Positions 26,701 through 41,700 of a stretch of DNA of 64,000 nt are shown one piece after another. Below the pieces are notes generated by a model. That model did no database searches and had not been told where the DNA came from. It saw only the letters and a program-made list of their open reading frames with translations. Both the position numbers and the translations under genes were made by a program. This stretch comes from Varroa destructor (taxonomy: Eukaryota > Arthropoda > Arachnida > Mesostigmata > Varroidae), in assembly GCF_002443255.2 (NCBI RefSeq), contig NW_019211456.1:22437061-22501060 (forward strand), read 5' to 3'. Within the stretch, counting starts at the first letter, position 1; each line of letters opens with the position of its first letter.

Positions 26701-29700
26701 TACGTAACTTTCCGCATGAAACTTTTTAGCCGAGGTTTTTTCGGCCTGGTATAAAGTTCTGCCTTGTAGGTTTGTTTTTTAGCGACATTTAAAAGAACCC
26801 ATAGCAAGTTACGTTGAAGAAGAGTAAATATTCGCCAAACTAAAAAAAAAGTTCTATTCTGAGCAACATTCAAATAACAATTTATAATCCTCTTTTGCCT
26901 TACCTGCATGCACATAGACACTCATATTTCACTTAGGTCTACATATACATATATATAAACAGACGCCTAGCGATTGGTTATAGCTTCGATTTATAAGTGC
27001 CCTAAAAAATATATGTATATATGTACTAGAAGGCCCTGAGCAGTTCTTTCTGCTGCAAATTTCAGCTGCTAGTCGTCGTTCAAGTGGCATCGATGGTGGT
27101 GATAACCACAGGAGCAAGCTATATAGGCAAGTCAGCCTCCATCATAGCTGGCCATTGCCAACATAGAGCGCAAATATATTATGTAATAACCAGGCAAATG
27201 TTTTGAGTACTACCGCGTTGCCGGCAGTTCGGTGATACGCAAGACAACCACGCCCAGCTTCATTGCAATAAGAAGCAATCTCTACATACAGGCACGTACG
27301 TGTACATACGCAAAGCCATATTGCCCCTCTCTCATCTACCAACTGTCCACTCCGCCACATCGCTTCTGCGTCCACTTTAACTTTTAGCTGATAAAGAGGA
27401 ATGCGTCTCTGTTAAAAGCAAATTTCAACGATGCTCAAAAGCGTTTATTTTTTTTTATCACTACGGAATTATCAGGGGCATCATGTCATCATGACATTAT
27501 AATAGCCGTCAGGTAGCTAATTGGTCGGTCGGTCGGTGGGTGGGTGATCCTTTTCTCTCGCTCTATCTGTCTCTCAGCTTTGAGTGAAAGCAAGGCCTGG
27601 GGCAAACTTAGGAATGGTAAGCTCCAATGGGTAAGCATGCGAACGGAAACTCAACATTGCGATTATAAACAAATATATAATATACATGGACTTACAGATG
27701 ATATACCTGTATAACTTGCTGTTTACTTGTACACTTATTATTTATACACAAATGAGTCTCGTATGACCTAAAGAATTGGTGAGCCTGCTTAAAAAGTGGA
27801 GAACCATCGTGTGACAGATATGTTGTATGGAAAAAAACGGACGAATCAAAGAAGGCTTTCAGCTCCATGATCGAAATCATATATGTATATTGTACGGTAC
27901 ATACAACATTGTATCATTTTACTTAATTGCATATAATGAACGTCGCATCTTAATCACGATGTTTTTTCTTATCATACGATCGATCACCGACACAGTTCTT
28001 GTATAACGTTTTCATTGGGATAACAGTGTCTTGTGACAAGTCTTTTCAATAAACAACTCCGACTGAATACATTCCGCGTCCAAATGGGTAGTTTACAAGG
28101 AGGAAGGCCTCAACACACAAAACATACAACAGAGTTTTAAGACTTTGACCCAAAAACACAATCACAACAGAAGTCTGGTTACAGCAGACGATCTTACTTT
28201 TGGTTTCCCTGCAACTGAAGACCGCGAAGCAAAGAGCGGCAGCCGAAGGTGGAATTGGTAGATCCTGTAAGTTCTGAAGGATTCCGTGGAGGATTTGCGC
28301 AAAAGCAGAGGACAGAGAGTCAAACTGGACAAATTCCCAATGGCTCTATACACATATATACTCAATGAAAACTATGAGCTAAAGTATCTATGTACATTTA
28401 GTACAGGTGAGTGTGTCTAGGATACCTTATCTAAATCATATTTCCTAGTAATTTGCTATATATTAAGGTCCATCTAAGCGCAACAATTTAACTAAATAAC
28501 TGAGAGCACATGTCAACAGTAATCAAAAGTGACTGCTGTTATTGGTGAGGCCGTAAGAACTCGTGGAGGGTGAGCTTCTGGTACCTATATATTGGAAAGT
28601 AGCCAATTCCTATGCCGATACTGAGACAAGTTCATAATAGATTTACAGTTTGCCTCTGGTTTTCCTCTGATTTGATTAGCTTTTTTTGTATTAGCTTTTT
28701 TTTTTCTTTTTTTTTTTATCTGCAATAACTACGGAAATAGAAGTTATCCTCAGCTATCGAAAGAATAGGCAAACTTGAAAAATATATTTATATATATATA
28801 TATATAATGCAGGGCATTATATTAAAGAATAAACGTATCCTTTTGTGTACTTAAAACGAAACTTTTCTTCTCACAATGAATAAAATTTCAAAATTGACTA
28901 TTTCCTTTATATCTGTATCGGATTTTTCGAAGTAGTATAGACAAGAGAACAAAAAAAATGTAGCGTCCTTCGTTTGCTTTAAAGCTACTTTTTCTTCTCA
29001 GGAACGTTTCTTTAAATATCAATGTGACGATAACTCATTGCTCAGTTCGATAAACCTTCTATAGGCCCACGCTAGTTAATTCAGTTGACTGATAGGGGGG
29101 TTGCAGGGTAACAAAGCTAGAGAAAAGAAAAAAGCTTCTGATGTCCTAAGGACAAGATTCAACTCTAAGATGGACACTGCACGACCAAAAATCGTGCTAT
29201 GCGATGATCGTGATAAACTTCTGGTACTCAAGGAACAATCAGACATCTCTACTCGGCAAGACGGGAGTGGCAGACAGCCGTGGCGGAGTCAGAGAACAAG
29301 TTATGCTGCTCAACTTATGAATAAGCAGCTTTATCTTAGCGTCAGTTCGTTCATTGTTTAGTACGTTGCTTTTGTTTCAATAGCTACGATATTGCCTATG
29401 ATAGAGGAAAAAACAGACGATAAAGACGTCAATTTTCTAAACACTGGAAAAAAAATTGTCCGTACGATTTTTGTGATTAAATTCGAATTTCTTTGCACTA
29501 CAAAAAACTGGAATAACTATTCTCTATATACCACCGTACAGGTGAAGTTCCGTCGTGCTCGAGCCGAAACCAGGCTAAAACTACCTCAGTGTAGCTCGAT
29601 GATGTGATTCTGGCCATTCTCACTTAGTGTTTAGATAGTTTCAATCGGCCAATTCAATGTTTTCAACCACTAGTTAAGCAAACGTTACATGAACACAGAG

Positions 29701-32700
29701 TAAAATTTCACCTAAAATCTACTTATACTGACAAAATGAATCCCTTACCTCAAAGAAACGCATCGTGGATCCGGTCTTGATTGCACTGAACTTTACACGG
29801 TTATTCTCTGATCGAAGATCATCAATCTTCGAGAGGGCCGGCCGTTCGTTGTACTTGATAATGAAGTCACCCAATACTGTTCCGTACGACACCATAATAG
29901 CCAAGCAGAAGATAAACCAGGCAAAAAATGCAACTATGACTCCAAGAGAACTAGGAGAAAAGGCGGAAAAACAAAAAAGAAATAAATACAAGCATATGTT
30001 AGTCCACTCACATGAATTACGTATCAATAACGATGGAAGATTGCAAATATATCAGTCATATATATAACTAATTCGTACATTGGTTGATCAATGAACTCCT
30101 ATGATGAATGAATCTCGCCAGACAATATCATCATAGGCGAAACGTCCGGAACGTGTGTCTGCATATAGCTAAAGCCTGATGTTTCTTCGCTGTTATCACT
30201 TAGATCGTCCCAGCGTTGTCCAGGATCGAAAAAAAAGGCCGGAATACAAATAGTATGGTACACAGATAAAAGAGTGGGTGTCAAGCAATCCAAAAGGGCC
30301 CGACTTGAAAAAAAAACAAACATCACTTATTTAGACATTAAGATGGCATCCGATAGATTACCTACTTTATTAGATGACATCTGTTACGTTTCACGTGAAG
30401 TCTTAAATTAGGGATGAAAGCTCAAGCTGACGTACGCCTTAACAACGCAGACACTGCAACTGATTCCAACGAATTATATTTTGGGAAGTTCTATTAAGCA
30501 ACTTTATATTTGACAGAAGGTTGTACTAAAAATCTGGATGCAAAAAGGATACAATTCGTAACTACAGATCCACGCACTTCGGTCGATGCTGGAATCTCTG
30601 GAACATGAGGGTCGAGTAGAGGTACCAGAAGCAGTTTCCCACGGTGAAATGTGTTTCAATTACGGTATCGGTAACCGATGACCATTCCCGAGGCGATAAT
30701 CGGGCGATGAACGTAATAACGAATGTGGCTGGTTATAGAGAAATAAAACTTAGATAATCTCTTGCTACTCGTAGCCAGACGTAGTCATACATGCATGTAT
30801 TTAGTAAGTTCGAAACAGGACAAGAAATCGCTGCCCTTTTAGAGAAACAACATCTAATTACGTGAGAACACGGTAAATTTGCGCTAATATAAAGAAACAC
30901 ATTACTGCACAGTCATGTAACTTCACATAAAACATTTATATTAACAAATTATATTCATGAACGGAACAGCATAAAAGGTCCCTTACTTATTTTGCTTTGT
31001 AACTTTTTTAGTGGGATTTTCAACTTGACGCCTTTCGAACATGCGCTATTGAAACATATTACTGAAACTTGTTAAGTTGATGCGGTTATAGTTTCATAAT
31101 GTGGTTTACCGAACATCATTGTCCCGAACAGAGAGAACCACATTATCGCGGAGAACGGACTTAAAAAGTTGTGTTCGAGTGGGTCGACCTCCCGTCTAGC
31201 TAGAAGTCCCAGGCCCGCCTCGAGGAATGGAAAGCTGAAATCGAGGATCTGGTAACGCTCAGCGTTAATTGTAAACGGGGCAACTGCGATGTCAGCTTTC
31301 TGTAAGGGAATAGTGAGAAGGAAATAGTTCTGAATGTTACGTTTTCTTTACCGTTGAGCTTTCTTCAACACAGTAATATTCCAGCATTAACTCATTTAAG
31401 AAATAGCGAAAACTCGCTCGAATCTTTCATTTTACACGAGTGGAGTAAACAAAGAATGTTTCGTTAGTAGGGTATTGTTGTAGGATAGTTATAAGATAAT
31501 GTCAAGTATGGACCCATAACGTATGCATTTATTCTAACGTTTTGTCCCGCCTGAACAAGTCCTTGGAACCACTGCCACGGTACGGAACTAGAAGGTCTAA
31601 CTGGAAGGTCTTGCTGAACTGATTTAGGATTTTTTCAGTACATCTATGAAATGCAATGTTAAGCACACACCAAGCATACAACATTTGTTGACGCCAAAGT
31701 TTCTGCCGGCCGCATGTTCATAGTCATCACGGCTATGCACTCAAAAAGGCGGGCATTAGCTACGTAGCTCCTTTCGTATCATCTACATTAATCGACTACG
31801 TATATCTATAAAAAAACAATACAATGTTTTCTTACGCCAAGCAGTATTTCTCCGATCATTCCGTTGTAGCTATTGGTGGTCGCATTATACGTCCCGTAAG
31901 CGCCATCCTCAACTTCCTTAATGAGATACTGGAACTTGAGTAGTCGTGCAAGCTTCTCCAACAAATCCACGATAAAGCCGGAATAACGTTCATTGCCTTT
32001 TAGATGGGGACTGTCATCGCGCATCAAGAACGGAGGCAACTAACAAACATAAAGTGCCATGTTACATACGTCACTAGACGTTACGATTGGGGTGCAGTTT
32101 TACTTTGTTATTTTATAACTCGTTTACAATGATCAAATCTACTCACGAGAATGGTTGTAACAACGAGGGCTCGATTATTGAGACCCTCATCGTGCTCAAG
32201 GGCTTCATCTGGTTCGCCCTTTGGATCCAGTTCTTTAATGAATGTAAGACCATCCAATGGACGCCAATCGGCTACCTTTAACATATAAAAAAAAAAACAT
32301 AATATCAACTCGGACAAACAATCACGCGGTTAGATTCTGGATTCCGGAAAGTGGATAGAGAACACTTAATTTACAATTAGAACAATTATCCGAACTGCAA
32401 AGAGAACTACATCTACACGAGAGAAGGGTTGTACAGAAATTACGTAAAAAGAACAGCTATCGAGGGGCCTACGATTCTACTCAGAGTACGCTCGGTTATC
32501 TGTCCTATATATATAATGCTACAACAGTAACAAATTTCGTTTCGTAGATTCTTGGGTACCTAACTCTTGTGTAGGCACAACTATTTCGCTCGTGTTAGTC
32601 ATTGAATGCGAATACAGCTCCTTTTGTGGGTTGTCTGTACTTCTGGTTCTGTAAACGTTGTCTTGACCTATCACAGAAAATAGGCCGAATGCTTATGTCG

Positions 32701-35700
32701 GCCAAAACAATATTGTGATATCTTTTTTTTTGTGAGGTACAAGCAGGTTCTTGTCCCTTATAACTAAGGAGTTAAATTGCATTTTGTCACAGTCTGTTAA
32801 GCACGCCCGAACGCAGTCACTACGAGTCACACGAAGCAGAACTAGTCAACTTATCGATTCTTATTTATTTTTATGTAATGTTTACTAGCTATTCGACAAC
32901 TGGGCATTCTGCTAAAGTTTTGCTTGGTCACAAATAAAAAAACTGCCAATCTAGAGTTGTATGTGAGTGGCAAACATGGCTTTCTCCTAATTGATATAGG
33001 AGGCGTACCATTGTCACGGTGCCGTAAACCAATATCAGGCTACAAGCCCTATTCTGTCCGAAACGTGGGTATAACGCACAAAAGATCTATATTTAAATTA
33101 ATGTCGCAAATATTAAATAGGAGTTTTTGTTTAGAGACACCTTGTCAAGGTATACGCTGATACCAATTGTACGGCTTCTCACATACCTTGTGAAAACGCA
33201 ACAGCACAATATAGAAAATGACAGACTCCAACTAGTATTTGACTTGCGAGACAGTATCCGTATAAGGTCAAGGGAGCCAAGACACCATCTTGTGTTCTAC
33301 ACTGACGTCATATTATTAGCGTTTTGAGGATGATTTCTCTCGCGCTTCGTTTCAACAAACACAGTCACCTATTAGATTAATTTGAAAGATTGCTTAGATA
33401 ACATATTGCTGACCCACCTTTGTTAGTTTGCCATCTTTCAGCAATTTGACGTGAACGTGCTTGACCTTACGAGCCCCCTTATCATCAAACTCGACGAAGC
33501 CTGTGACACCCTCAAATTTCGTTGACTGAAACAAATAACAGCCATGAAGCATATATATATACTTTATATTAATGAATATATATATATTTCAAAACTGTTC
33601 GAAGAACCGTACCTCTCGAATGCTGTCATATAGTTTACGGCCGTCTTTAAAGGCGACCTTTAAGGTACAGTTGCCAGGGGAACTCCTAATTGGCCTTTGC
33701 AATTTGGTGAGGTTATTTAACGTGTGTCCGATTTGGAGCACCGAATCGTAGATGAATGGTAGGTTTGGCTCGTTTTCAGATGAGTTCATCTCAAGCCTGA
33801 AAATATGAAAAAAGTACCTTTTTTAAAAAAAAAAAAGAAAAATTCTATCAATGTATCGGTTTATTACATAATGAACTTCTAAATGGTACCCGCAGTATAT
33901 ATTCAAGATTTAATTACAGTCTGTTACTGTTATAGACGATGTAGTTCTGGCTCTCCCACATGCCCGTATCCTTCAGGATAAAGTAGGCTCGTACGTGTAG
34001 TACGTTTTCCGCGTTACTGAATCACACGATTCCCGTTTTTTAGTTTTTTCTTCCATTTAATAACACATTAATTATTAGTAATTCTCTATTATTATCTCAT
34101 ATTGGCCAACTGTTAAGAGCTGTCGCCGTTCCATGCTAATATACGTCCATAAGCGCCATTGTGCCTACATCTTTGCAGTCAAAGCTAAGCACGACTCGCA
34201 GAATTTATACCCGTATGTTTCATGTTAATATAGAATTGCATAGTTTATCAGTGTATTAACTAACCGATTGAAACAAATTAGATAGCACTGAAAATCTCTC
34301 AAAGTCAGCCAGCTATTTCTTGATTCACAGTAACAATTCTAGCCGCAACATGCGCGGTCCATATTGTATCTCACTACGAGGAGTTTCACGGAGGCTAATA
34401 GCATAGCCCCAATACATGTTAGTATAAGATGCTCTTGAAACGAACCCTCTCTACTGTACGATGGCTTAAACATGCCCTCGCTGCAGTGGCTTTTTCCGAG
34501 CACTGCCAGCTGGCAATGACAGGACAAACACAGAATCTTCTATCGGTGCAAAAAACGTAACACCATTTCCACGAATGCGCAACGTATAGCTACATCAATA
34601 TTTGTCGCGAAGGAAATACAACGAGACGCTATGTTGAGGGAATTTTCGGTAGAAAACAAAGCGCTGAAGAACACGCGACATATCGCGCGAAGGTAAACTT
34701 ACACAGAATGGTACCTATCTTGGACGCCTCCGTCGAAGGTTCGTACGTAAACAAGCGCCTCTTAATTTATTGTGTTGCTTCTCGCTAGCCACACACTGCT
34801 ATAGGGTAGATCACTGTTGGTTGTCGTAAAGACATTAGTATGATCGTCACTGATTTTCGTACGTTTCTATAATTTTCCACTGTCCAAAAGGACAGGGTAA
34901 CTATGAATATATTTCCACAGAACGTGTATTACAAAACGCTATCATTAGTTGTCCATAAGCTGCCTGACTTATACAAACCAGACAGCTTAGTCTTTTGTTG
35001 GAATAACACTCGTGTTGCTAAAGTCTACGATATCAACGATCTCTACGTCTGCAGATGCTTTTCCTCTTTTCCACGGCTATTATTACCAATAAAATTACAG
35101 TAAGGTTACAGTCTTCTGCTTGCCGGTTATCTATATATAATATGCAGAAAATAGTGCATAAGTTATGTAGAAGAATAAAAAATCCCCAGCTATCTCATGC
35201 CATAGCCAGGACGTTGCAAGTCTACTATAGCAAAAACTAGGTTTACAAAAATGCTCATTGGACACAGGTAGCAAAGTCCCCACTTATCAGCAGGCGGTGA
35301 CATGAGCATAATGGGCTTCCCGTATATCGGTTGCATCGGCCGCTAAAAACAAAATATACTGGGACTTACATACGATAGATCCAGTGCATTTCCCTGTTGT
35401 CTGGATCGACCAGTGAGAACGTGTAGACGTCGGCATCTATGAAAAACGTCCGCTGCGTTGAGTTTTCCGGTAATCGGATATCGCTGTTTGGCATAATAAA
35501 GCTATAGTAGTCCTGCGACAGGCCCGACATGGAAATCTGAGTACAAAAACATAAAATAGAAAAACTTTTTAATGTATTACTGTTACTGTGATTACTAGCT
35601 CTACAACTACAAGCGCCACCTCTACGATTTCAGTTTTCTTAGGGATTAACCGGCGCGCGATGTCAGCACGAGTGCTCCCTGACCTTAGGGAAATACTCAA

Positions 35701-38700
35701 ACCCGCAAAATTCTGACGGAGCTTCTATAGTTTTCACATATATTCAACTACCACAGACGCGTGCGTAGGTTTTTAGCAGATCGCCTTTCGTTCTGATTAC
35801 ACCGTTGTCGACACAAGAATCCTCATTGATCCGGATCATAAAAAAATCTTTATGATGAAAACGTGTGTCTTCAGTAGCTTTGCACTATACGGGCTTCCCA
35901 ATTAATATGATAAATTAGCTGATAGAAGTAAATAAAATTACTTTTCTACACTATATATCATTGTATTATATACCTGTAAATTATTCGTGGTGTACTAAGG
36001 TAAACATTGTCCATTTTTAAAACAAATATGCTGACCTCTTTGAGGACCTGATGGACGGATTTACTTTCGATGTCGACCACAACGTGTCGAATCGAAAGCT
36101 TAATAATATTGTCCCAGGGATTTGCGTCAACGGAGAGATCAATAGGAACAAGACGACGGCCCTTAAATTCTGGATCTTCTTCAAGCTCATTCATCCTTAA
36201 AAGCCCTAAATAGAAACAGTTAAAAGCGTTAATCCACTTATACGACAGAGCATAAACTTTGAGTACTGATGGCAGACTACGTGGCTTCATACTAAGCTCA
36301 TATCGTAAACAGCGCGTGGGGTCAACAATGGTAAACATGCATTTACAATTAACTAGCGTGGTTCGTTTGACCAGTTGTGCTTTTCCGGCCCCCCAAAGCG
36401 TCTCTGCAGAAACGCTAAAATGAATGTAACACATTGCTCGATAGTGCCTAGTTAATCTGGTGCCCTTAATCCAATTTATTATTCAGAGAATCGAAATCAT
36501 TATTTTCAGTCTGTTATTTTGTATCAGGAATTAGGTCAGATAGGTCGACTCCAAACGCCCATTTGAGTACCCATGGTCATCGAGAAAACCAGTGTCAGGG
36601 TCGCTAGGTCAAGCCCCGCCATCAGCGTACGCTGCGCAACATTTGTGATTGTGTACACGAGGTTAGGCCTATTTAAAGCCTACTGTCACAACTATGAGTG
36701 AGCCCCACGCCTGTACCGTACCAGTGCTCGTGTCGTAAATGTAGACGATGTGGTTCCAGCCCATGTGGAGTATTAGTTCTCTGACAACCTCAGCAAGATC
36801 CGATGGCGACGGGGCAAGTCCGAGCGATAGATCGTCAGGATCTTCGAGCTCTCGATTGAAACCTGTACGAATATGCGGAATGCGGACGGCAGATGATACC
36901 GATGAAATCAGCGAGTCCTCAACCGATGACTCCGCTCCGACAATTGCCACAACCCCGCTCTCAAATTGACGGCACACTGTAATTCAACACGGGCAAAAAA
37001 TGCTGAAAAAACGGACTAGGCCTACGAATTTCTTAAGTAAAAATTCTTAAATGGTGAAAAGTATAGATATAGAGAACGAAATGAGATAAGTATCTGAACG
37101 TTGTAAGATCTAACAAATTTATGTGTAAAACTATAATTTCATATATGACATATTGCTCATATACATACGCGTGCCACTCGAATGAAGAACTAAATTAATC
37201 CAATTCGGCGAAAAGTTCGAAAGCGACAAGGATCAAGTTTAGAAGATAGTAATTCGTAAACGTGTCACGGGTTTCTAATATCTTTCTTATATTCTACATT
37301 TGATTTTGAGGTGGCCGTAATCCTTAAATACCATTCCAATATGCCGATGACGGTAGAGGAGTAATAAATATTATAATGACTTTTAGAAAGCTATGTACTG
37401 CCTGGTCAGCGTAATATTCTTTTGCATTTAGAAGCTAGTCACATTTGCAGCTCTCAAATTTGTTGTAATACCCTTGTTTTAAACATGTTCTTTTTTACTT
37501 AAATAGATTTCTAAATATAGAGCGCGGCAGCGTAGAAACAAGTTGAAAAAGTGCGTTGATAAACAGGGAAGCAGAAGCATGGGGGAAAAAAAAGAAAAAT
37601 TGCCTTTCTTTTTTTTTGTTTTTTGATTGAATAGTTAATTATCAAAGTTAATTAAAATATATATATATATATATATGTAGAGCTGATTTCTCGATTTGAT
37701 TTCGAAGGGTTACGGAAAGAAGCGTGAGAAAATAGCGTATCGGCTATCATAAGTATCATAACTATTGCCGTATATCGGCTCAACAACCTGAGATGCCGCG
37801 GAAAAATGCCACGAAACTAATTCAGGTTCGTAAATCCCTTAACAAAAAGCACAAACGGCGTCACTTACTGTCTGCCTTAGCAAAACTTTGGTCTCCGAAA
37901 TATATTTTAGGGTTATCTTCGAATATACTTGTCATACGACATCCACGATGGCTGCACTCAGTAGCTCTCCCCACACCAGTAAAGCTTGAAGTGGTGGTGT
38001 GTGCGAAATTTTTTCGAAATTGTTGGTAATAACCCACTTGTTGTTGACGTTTAGTCACAAATCAAAAGGCAAGCGATTCCAACGCCCATTAGACATATTT
38101 AAAAGTTGAACGAAGAGGAAAAATAAAAATCTCAGAAATATATGATGGTCTTAAAGATTTCAACATTTTTTTAGTCTATCGAAAATCTAACAGAAGTCAT
38201 GGTATCATGGATGCTCGGTACGCCAAGGAGTGAACGTTTTAAAAGAACCATGTCTAAAGAGAAACAGATTTGAATAGACAAAGCTACGGAAACGAGTATA
38301 ACTTTGCATGTAATAGGCTTTTTGTTCTCTATATTTAAAGCCCATTTGGGTTTAACGCCCATTCGAATACGAATCTTCATTTTAAGCAAAGAGAAAGAAC
38401 CGGTATGACACGCGCTGATATCCCTGGCCAATGTTTCAATATATTTTTTTTAATTGTTACTGACCTTTTACCCTTCGAATTGAATGATCGTTTCATAGTA
38501 AACTAGAAAAACAACGCTGCAAGCAGAAATGTCCGCCTGTTCTTACAGCAAAGAGATAATTGAATACAAGAATTTTACAGCTCCTTTTTCAGCCATTATC
38601 AGCATAACCAGATTATACTAATCTCCAAGGGATATGGTAACAAAACTAGTTTGAGATATTTCAAACAAATTACATGTTCAATAATTTTTAATAGGTCATA

Positions 38701-41700
38701 AATCGTTGTGAATTAGCTGCGAAGCACTGAAGAATATCCCTGCGACTATTGGTGAAAAAGGAAATCTAAAAACATAGTTGTCTTATTCTCCATATAATTT
38801 AATGTATATTTCTGTTAAGTGCACCATATTAGCGTCGCTGCCATAAAGTTGGGGCAATTGCTAATGGAACGACATGTGACATAAGTTAGAATCGAAGATT
38901 AGCGACTATCGTTGATGTCTACTTAGGTCGCGTCGAGAAGGCGTTATGTTAAAAAACGGTAGTATTAGAAGGTGAGCACGATAAAGGTTGGCTAGGGTAT
39001 AATCAAAGCTTCATTTCAAGCGTGCGCAAACAAAAATTATTATTAGGGTCTGCATAAAACGAACTCTTTGTGCTCACTTCTGAGCTATGAACAGCTAGTT
39101 AGTCGTACAATGGCCTGCGTATCCATTAGTATTGTTATTAGCTGACAGCTAGATTCGATATTGATAGAAGAAATTGCCAGATTACTCAAATTTGCCAAAT
39201 CGAGGGAGGAAAAAAGCTTTCAGAGTAGGCGCTTATAGCAGTAACCGGCAGAGCTCATTCGTCCTACAGCAGCCAGTTATTTAAAGAACAAAAAATATGA
39301 AATTTTCTTTTTCTTTAAACAACACTCATACGTGCATATACGTCCCAAAACAGCACAGTTCATCAATACAACTTAAATACCAGTTCAATTTCTTGAAGTT
39401 TGGAATCTGGAACATAATATCACTAATAGAGAATTGTATTGATCGGGAAGGGTGGGTAGAGTCAGGTCTGCAAAGTATATTGGTAACGAAAAAAAAATCC
39501 GTGGCCATGCAGTCCGGCTATCGAAACATATCAATAAAAGCCTTATAATAGTATATAGAAATATATTTTTTACTAATCTGGCAAAATCGATGGATATTTG
39601 CACACAAAATGATCTATCAGATGCTCCAATCCGTGTTGATCTCCTTTGAAAAATACTATTTCCTTAGCTTCTGAAGGTTTTACAATTATTACTATCACCT
39701 TTCACAACATACTGTGCTACTAAATAAGGAATCTCTTTCTGTGGTTTTGCAGTGAACATTATAACCTTTGGGAGATTGCAGATGTCGTAGATCCGCTGCA
39801 AATATTCGGCAGGAATTGGCAAGTTCATTCTGCAGCTTCTCTCGTTCTAAATTTGTATGAAATCAAGCTCTTTATTAAGCTTTACCCAAAAGTGGAGATG
39901 TAAAAACCCGTATGTGAGCAACGAATGACGTTTGGCAGAAAAAAATGTTTGCTCTTTAATTTCGCCAAACGTTAAGCTTAGTTTGACGTTGACGACTAGA
40001 GCGGGCAAATTATCTCCATGTGGGCAATGTAAATAGTGAAATCCCCTCCTATCAAAATCAATATTTTGTAAAATCTGTCTACATTAAAAGTAAAGGTTGC
40101 TTTTGATTTTCTAAAAATTAGGTGTACAATATGGCTATCTGTTCTCTGTAAATGTTTATAACATTTGTTTTGATGACCATCCAACGACTGATTCATAATG
40201 TTTATCAGAGGCATCGCATGGATTGATCACAATCCAACCAGGTCGCTCTGCAGCTGAATCGTTCTGGAAACGGCGCACTCATCGGCTCAGTCTCAAAATG
40301 CGACTACTTTTTTGCACGCTACTGCCATAGTCGGCATAGTGTAAAACTGCAAAGTACGACAATATCCACCATGGCCCTTTGAGATTTCAGAAGAACGCCG
40401 GTAAGTGAGGACCGCGAGGCTGAGGGTGAGTGCACGCTTGGTATAGCTGGGGGAGAACCGGTAGCCGGTGCCACTGTGCACTGTTGGTGACTTTAATATA
40501 TCCATCGCTTTCCTTGTGCGCTTTTCGCATCCGCGTATTAGGGCAGAGGAGTAAAAAGACCGAAACGGTGGTCTAGAAGCAGTCGTCGGAAAGCTGGCAC
40601 TACGCCAGCTCTCACAGAATGAGCCAACAGGGAGCAGACTATCATAAATCACTTTTTCGTCTCGTGTGCTTCTGAGGGCCCCTTGAGAGCCGACCTCCAG
40701 CAAGCGGTTCGACTGGCTGGAGCGCAACTGCGGCCTTCCCGCTTGACTGCTTCACTCGCAGGAAGCTAGAGAGTTGCTATGCTGTCGGTGCCTGTCGCCC
40801 AATGAAGGGGAAGCAAAGATCTCCGGAAGGCGGAACAGAAAAAGGAGCTAGCAGACGCGAAGGTTACGTTGGCGCCGCCGGTAACCCCCAAATAGCAGTG
40901 CTACCAATGGCAGCATCACCTCCATAACTTCGTTTCCATCTGCCATAGCCACCGCTATGAAGTGTCGCAAGTTGTCGCATAAATAAACAAAAGCGACGAA
41001 GCAATCCAACCCTGCACTTTCCCTGATATGTTCCGAGTTGCCCCCAACACGACGAAGCCTGTTCTGCCAGTCGAAGTCTGTTCCGCTGTTTTCTAGCCAC
41101 TTCCGGCGGTTTCCGGTGCGGGCCCACGACAGCAAGAGGGCGGGTGGCCGGGTCGTCGGACGGGACGACAAGCCCAGCAAAGATGTATTATCGGTTTAAA
41201 GCAACCAGCACCAGCCGCCATCTAAAAGACCTGACGTCCTGTGGATATACCCACCAGTGTATGGGTCACCGCTGCTCCGTGTCAGACGACTTGTTTATCT
41301 AAACAGAAACAAACTATCAAGCCTCACGCTGAGGTCCCAACGAAAACAACCTTCATCAACGCGAAGCCAATATGATTTTACAATATGTAAAATCAGTTCT
41401 CATTGCGAGAAAAAATCGGCCGTGCGTTGCTCACGCTAAGCCAAGTTTGTACGGCACAAATGCAATCGTAGGAACTTTCATCCTGGTGTGAAAGTAGTAT
41501 GCGAACTTTCACTTTATGTATAATGAAATTTGTTGCTAAAGGTCTTTTTGTTGTTAAAAGAGTTCGATGTAAATCAGTCTGTATAGGATGATCGCGATGC
41601 AGAGCTAAACCAATGCGTTCAACCGCGACGAAGGTTGCGCACAACGTACTCGAGTCACTACTACGGAAACAATCGGCTAAGAGGTTACTTGTTAGAACGA

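Larger units (their letters stand above)
3003..29748 (-). other. Giant intron 12 of the iGluR gene (26.7 kb)
   Basis: The donor (GTAAGG) and acceptor (TTTTCAG) flank 26,746 bp. The other introns of this gene run from 87 bp to 6.6 kb. It contains the mariner relic, the (CA)n and (TA)n tracts, several G+C-richer patches, and the weak secreted-peptide candidate. No other receptor exon was seen in it. Confidence 0.8.
21783..29748. other. Intron 12, right part: repeats and unassigned frames
   Basis: G+C-richer segments occur at 21800-22500, 23380-23600 and 24950-25800. Minus frames at 24801-24998, 25508-25717 and 25867-26073 have balanced composition but no recognisable domain; they could be remnants of a retroelement. 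A (TA)n tract lies at 28789-28806 and a T-rich tract at 28680-28720. Confidence 0.35.

Noticed and set aside
30099..30326. 75-codon minus frame considered as the M1-M2 exon
   Set aside because: It shows no pore-loop pattern, and its phase does not fit exon 10. The true exon was found at 30566-30728.
34339..34527. 62-codon minus frame with a hydrophobic segment inside receptor intron 5
   Set aside because: Exons 5 and 6 join in phase without it, and it matches nothing in the receptor domain.
36206..36434. Extension of exon 4 upstream as one long open frame (to 158 codons)
   Set aside because: The extra part is intron: a good acceptor (CTATTTAG) at 36206-36207 gives correct phase and alignment, and the upstream residues do not fit the family.
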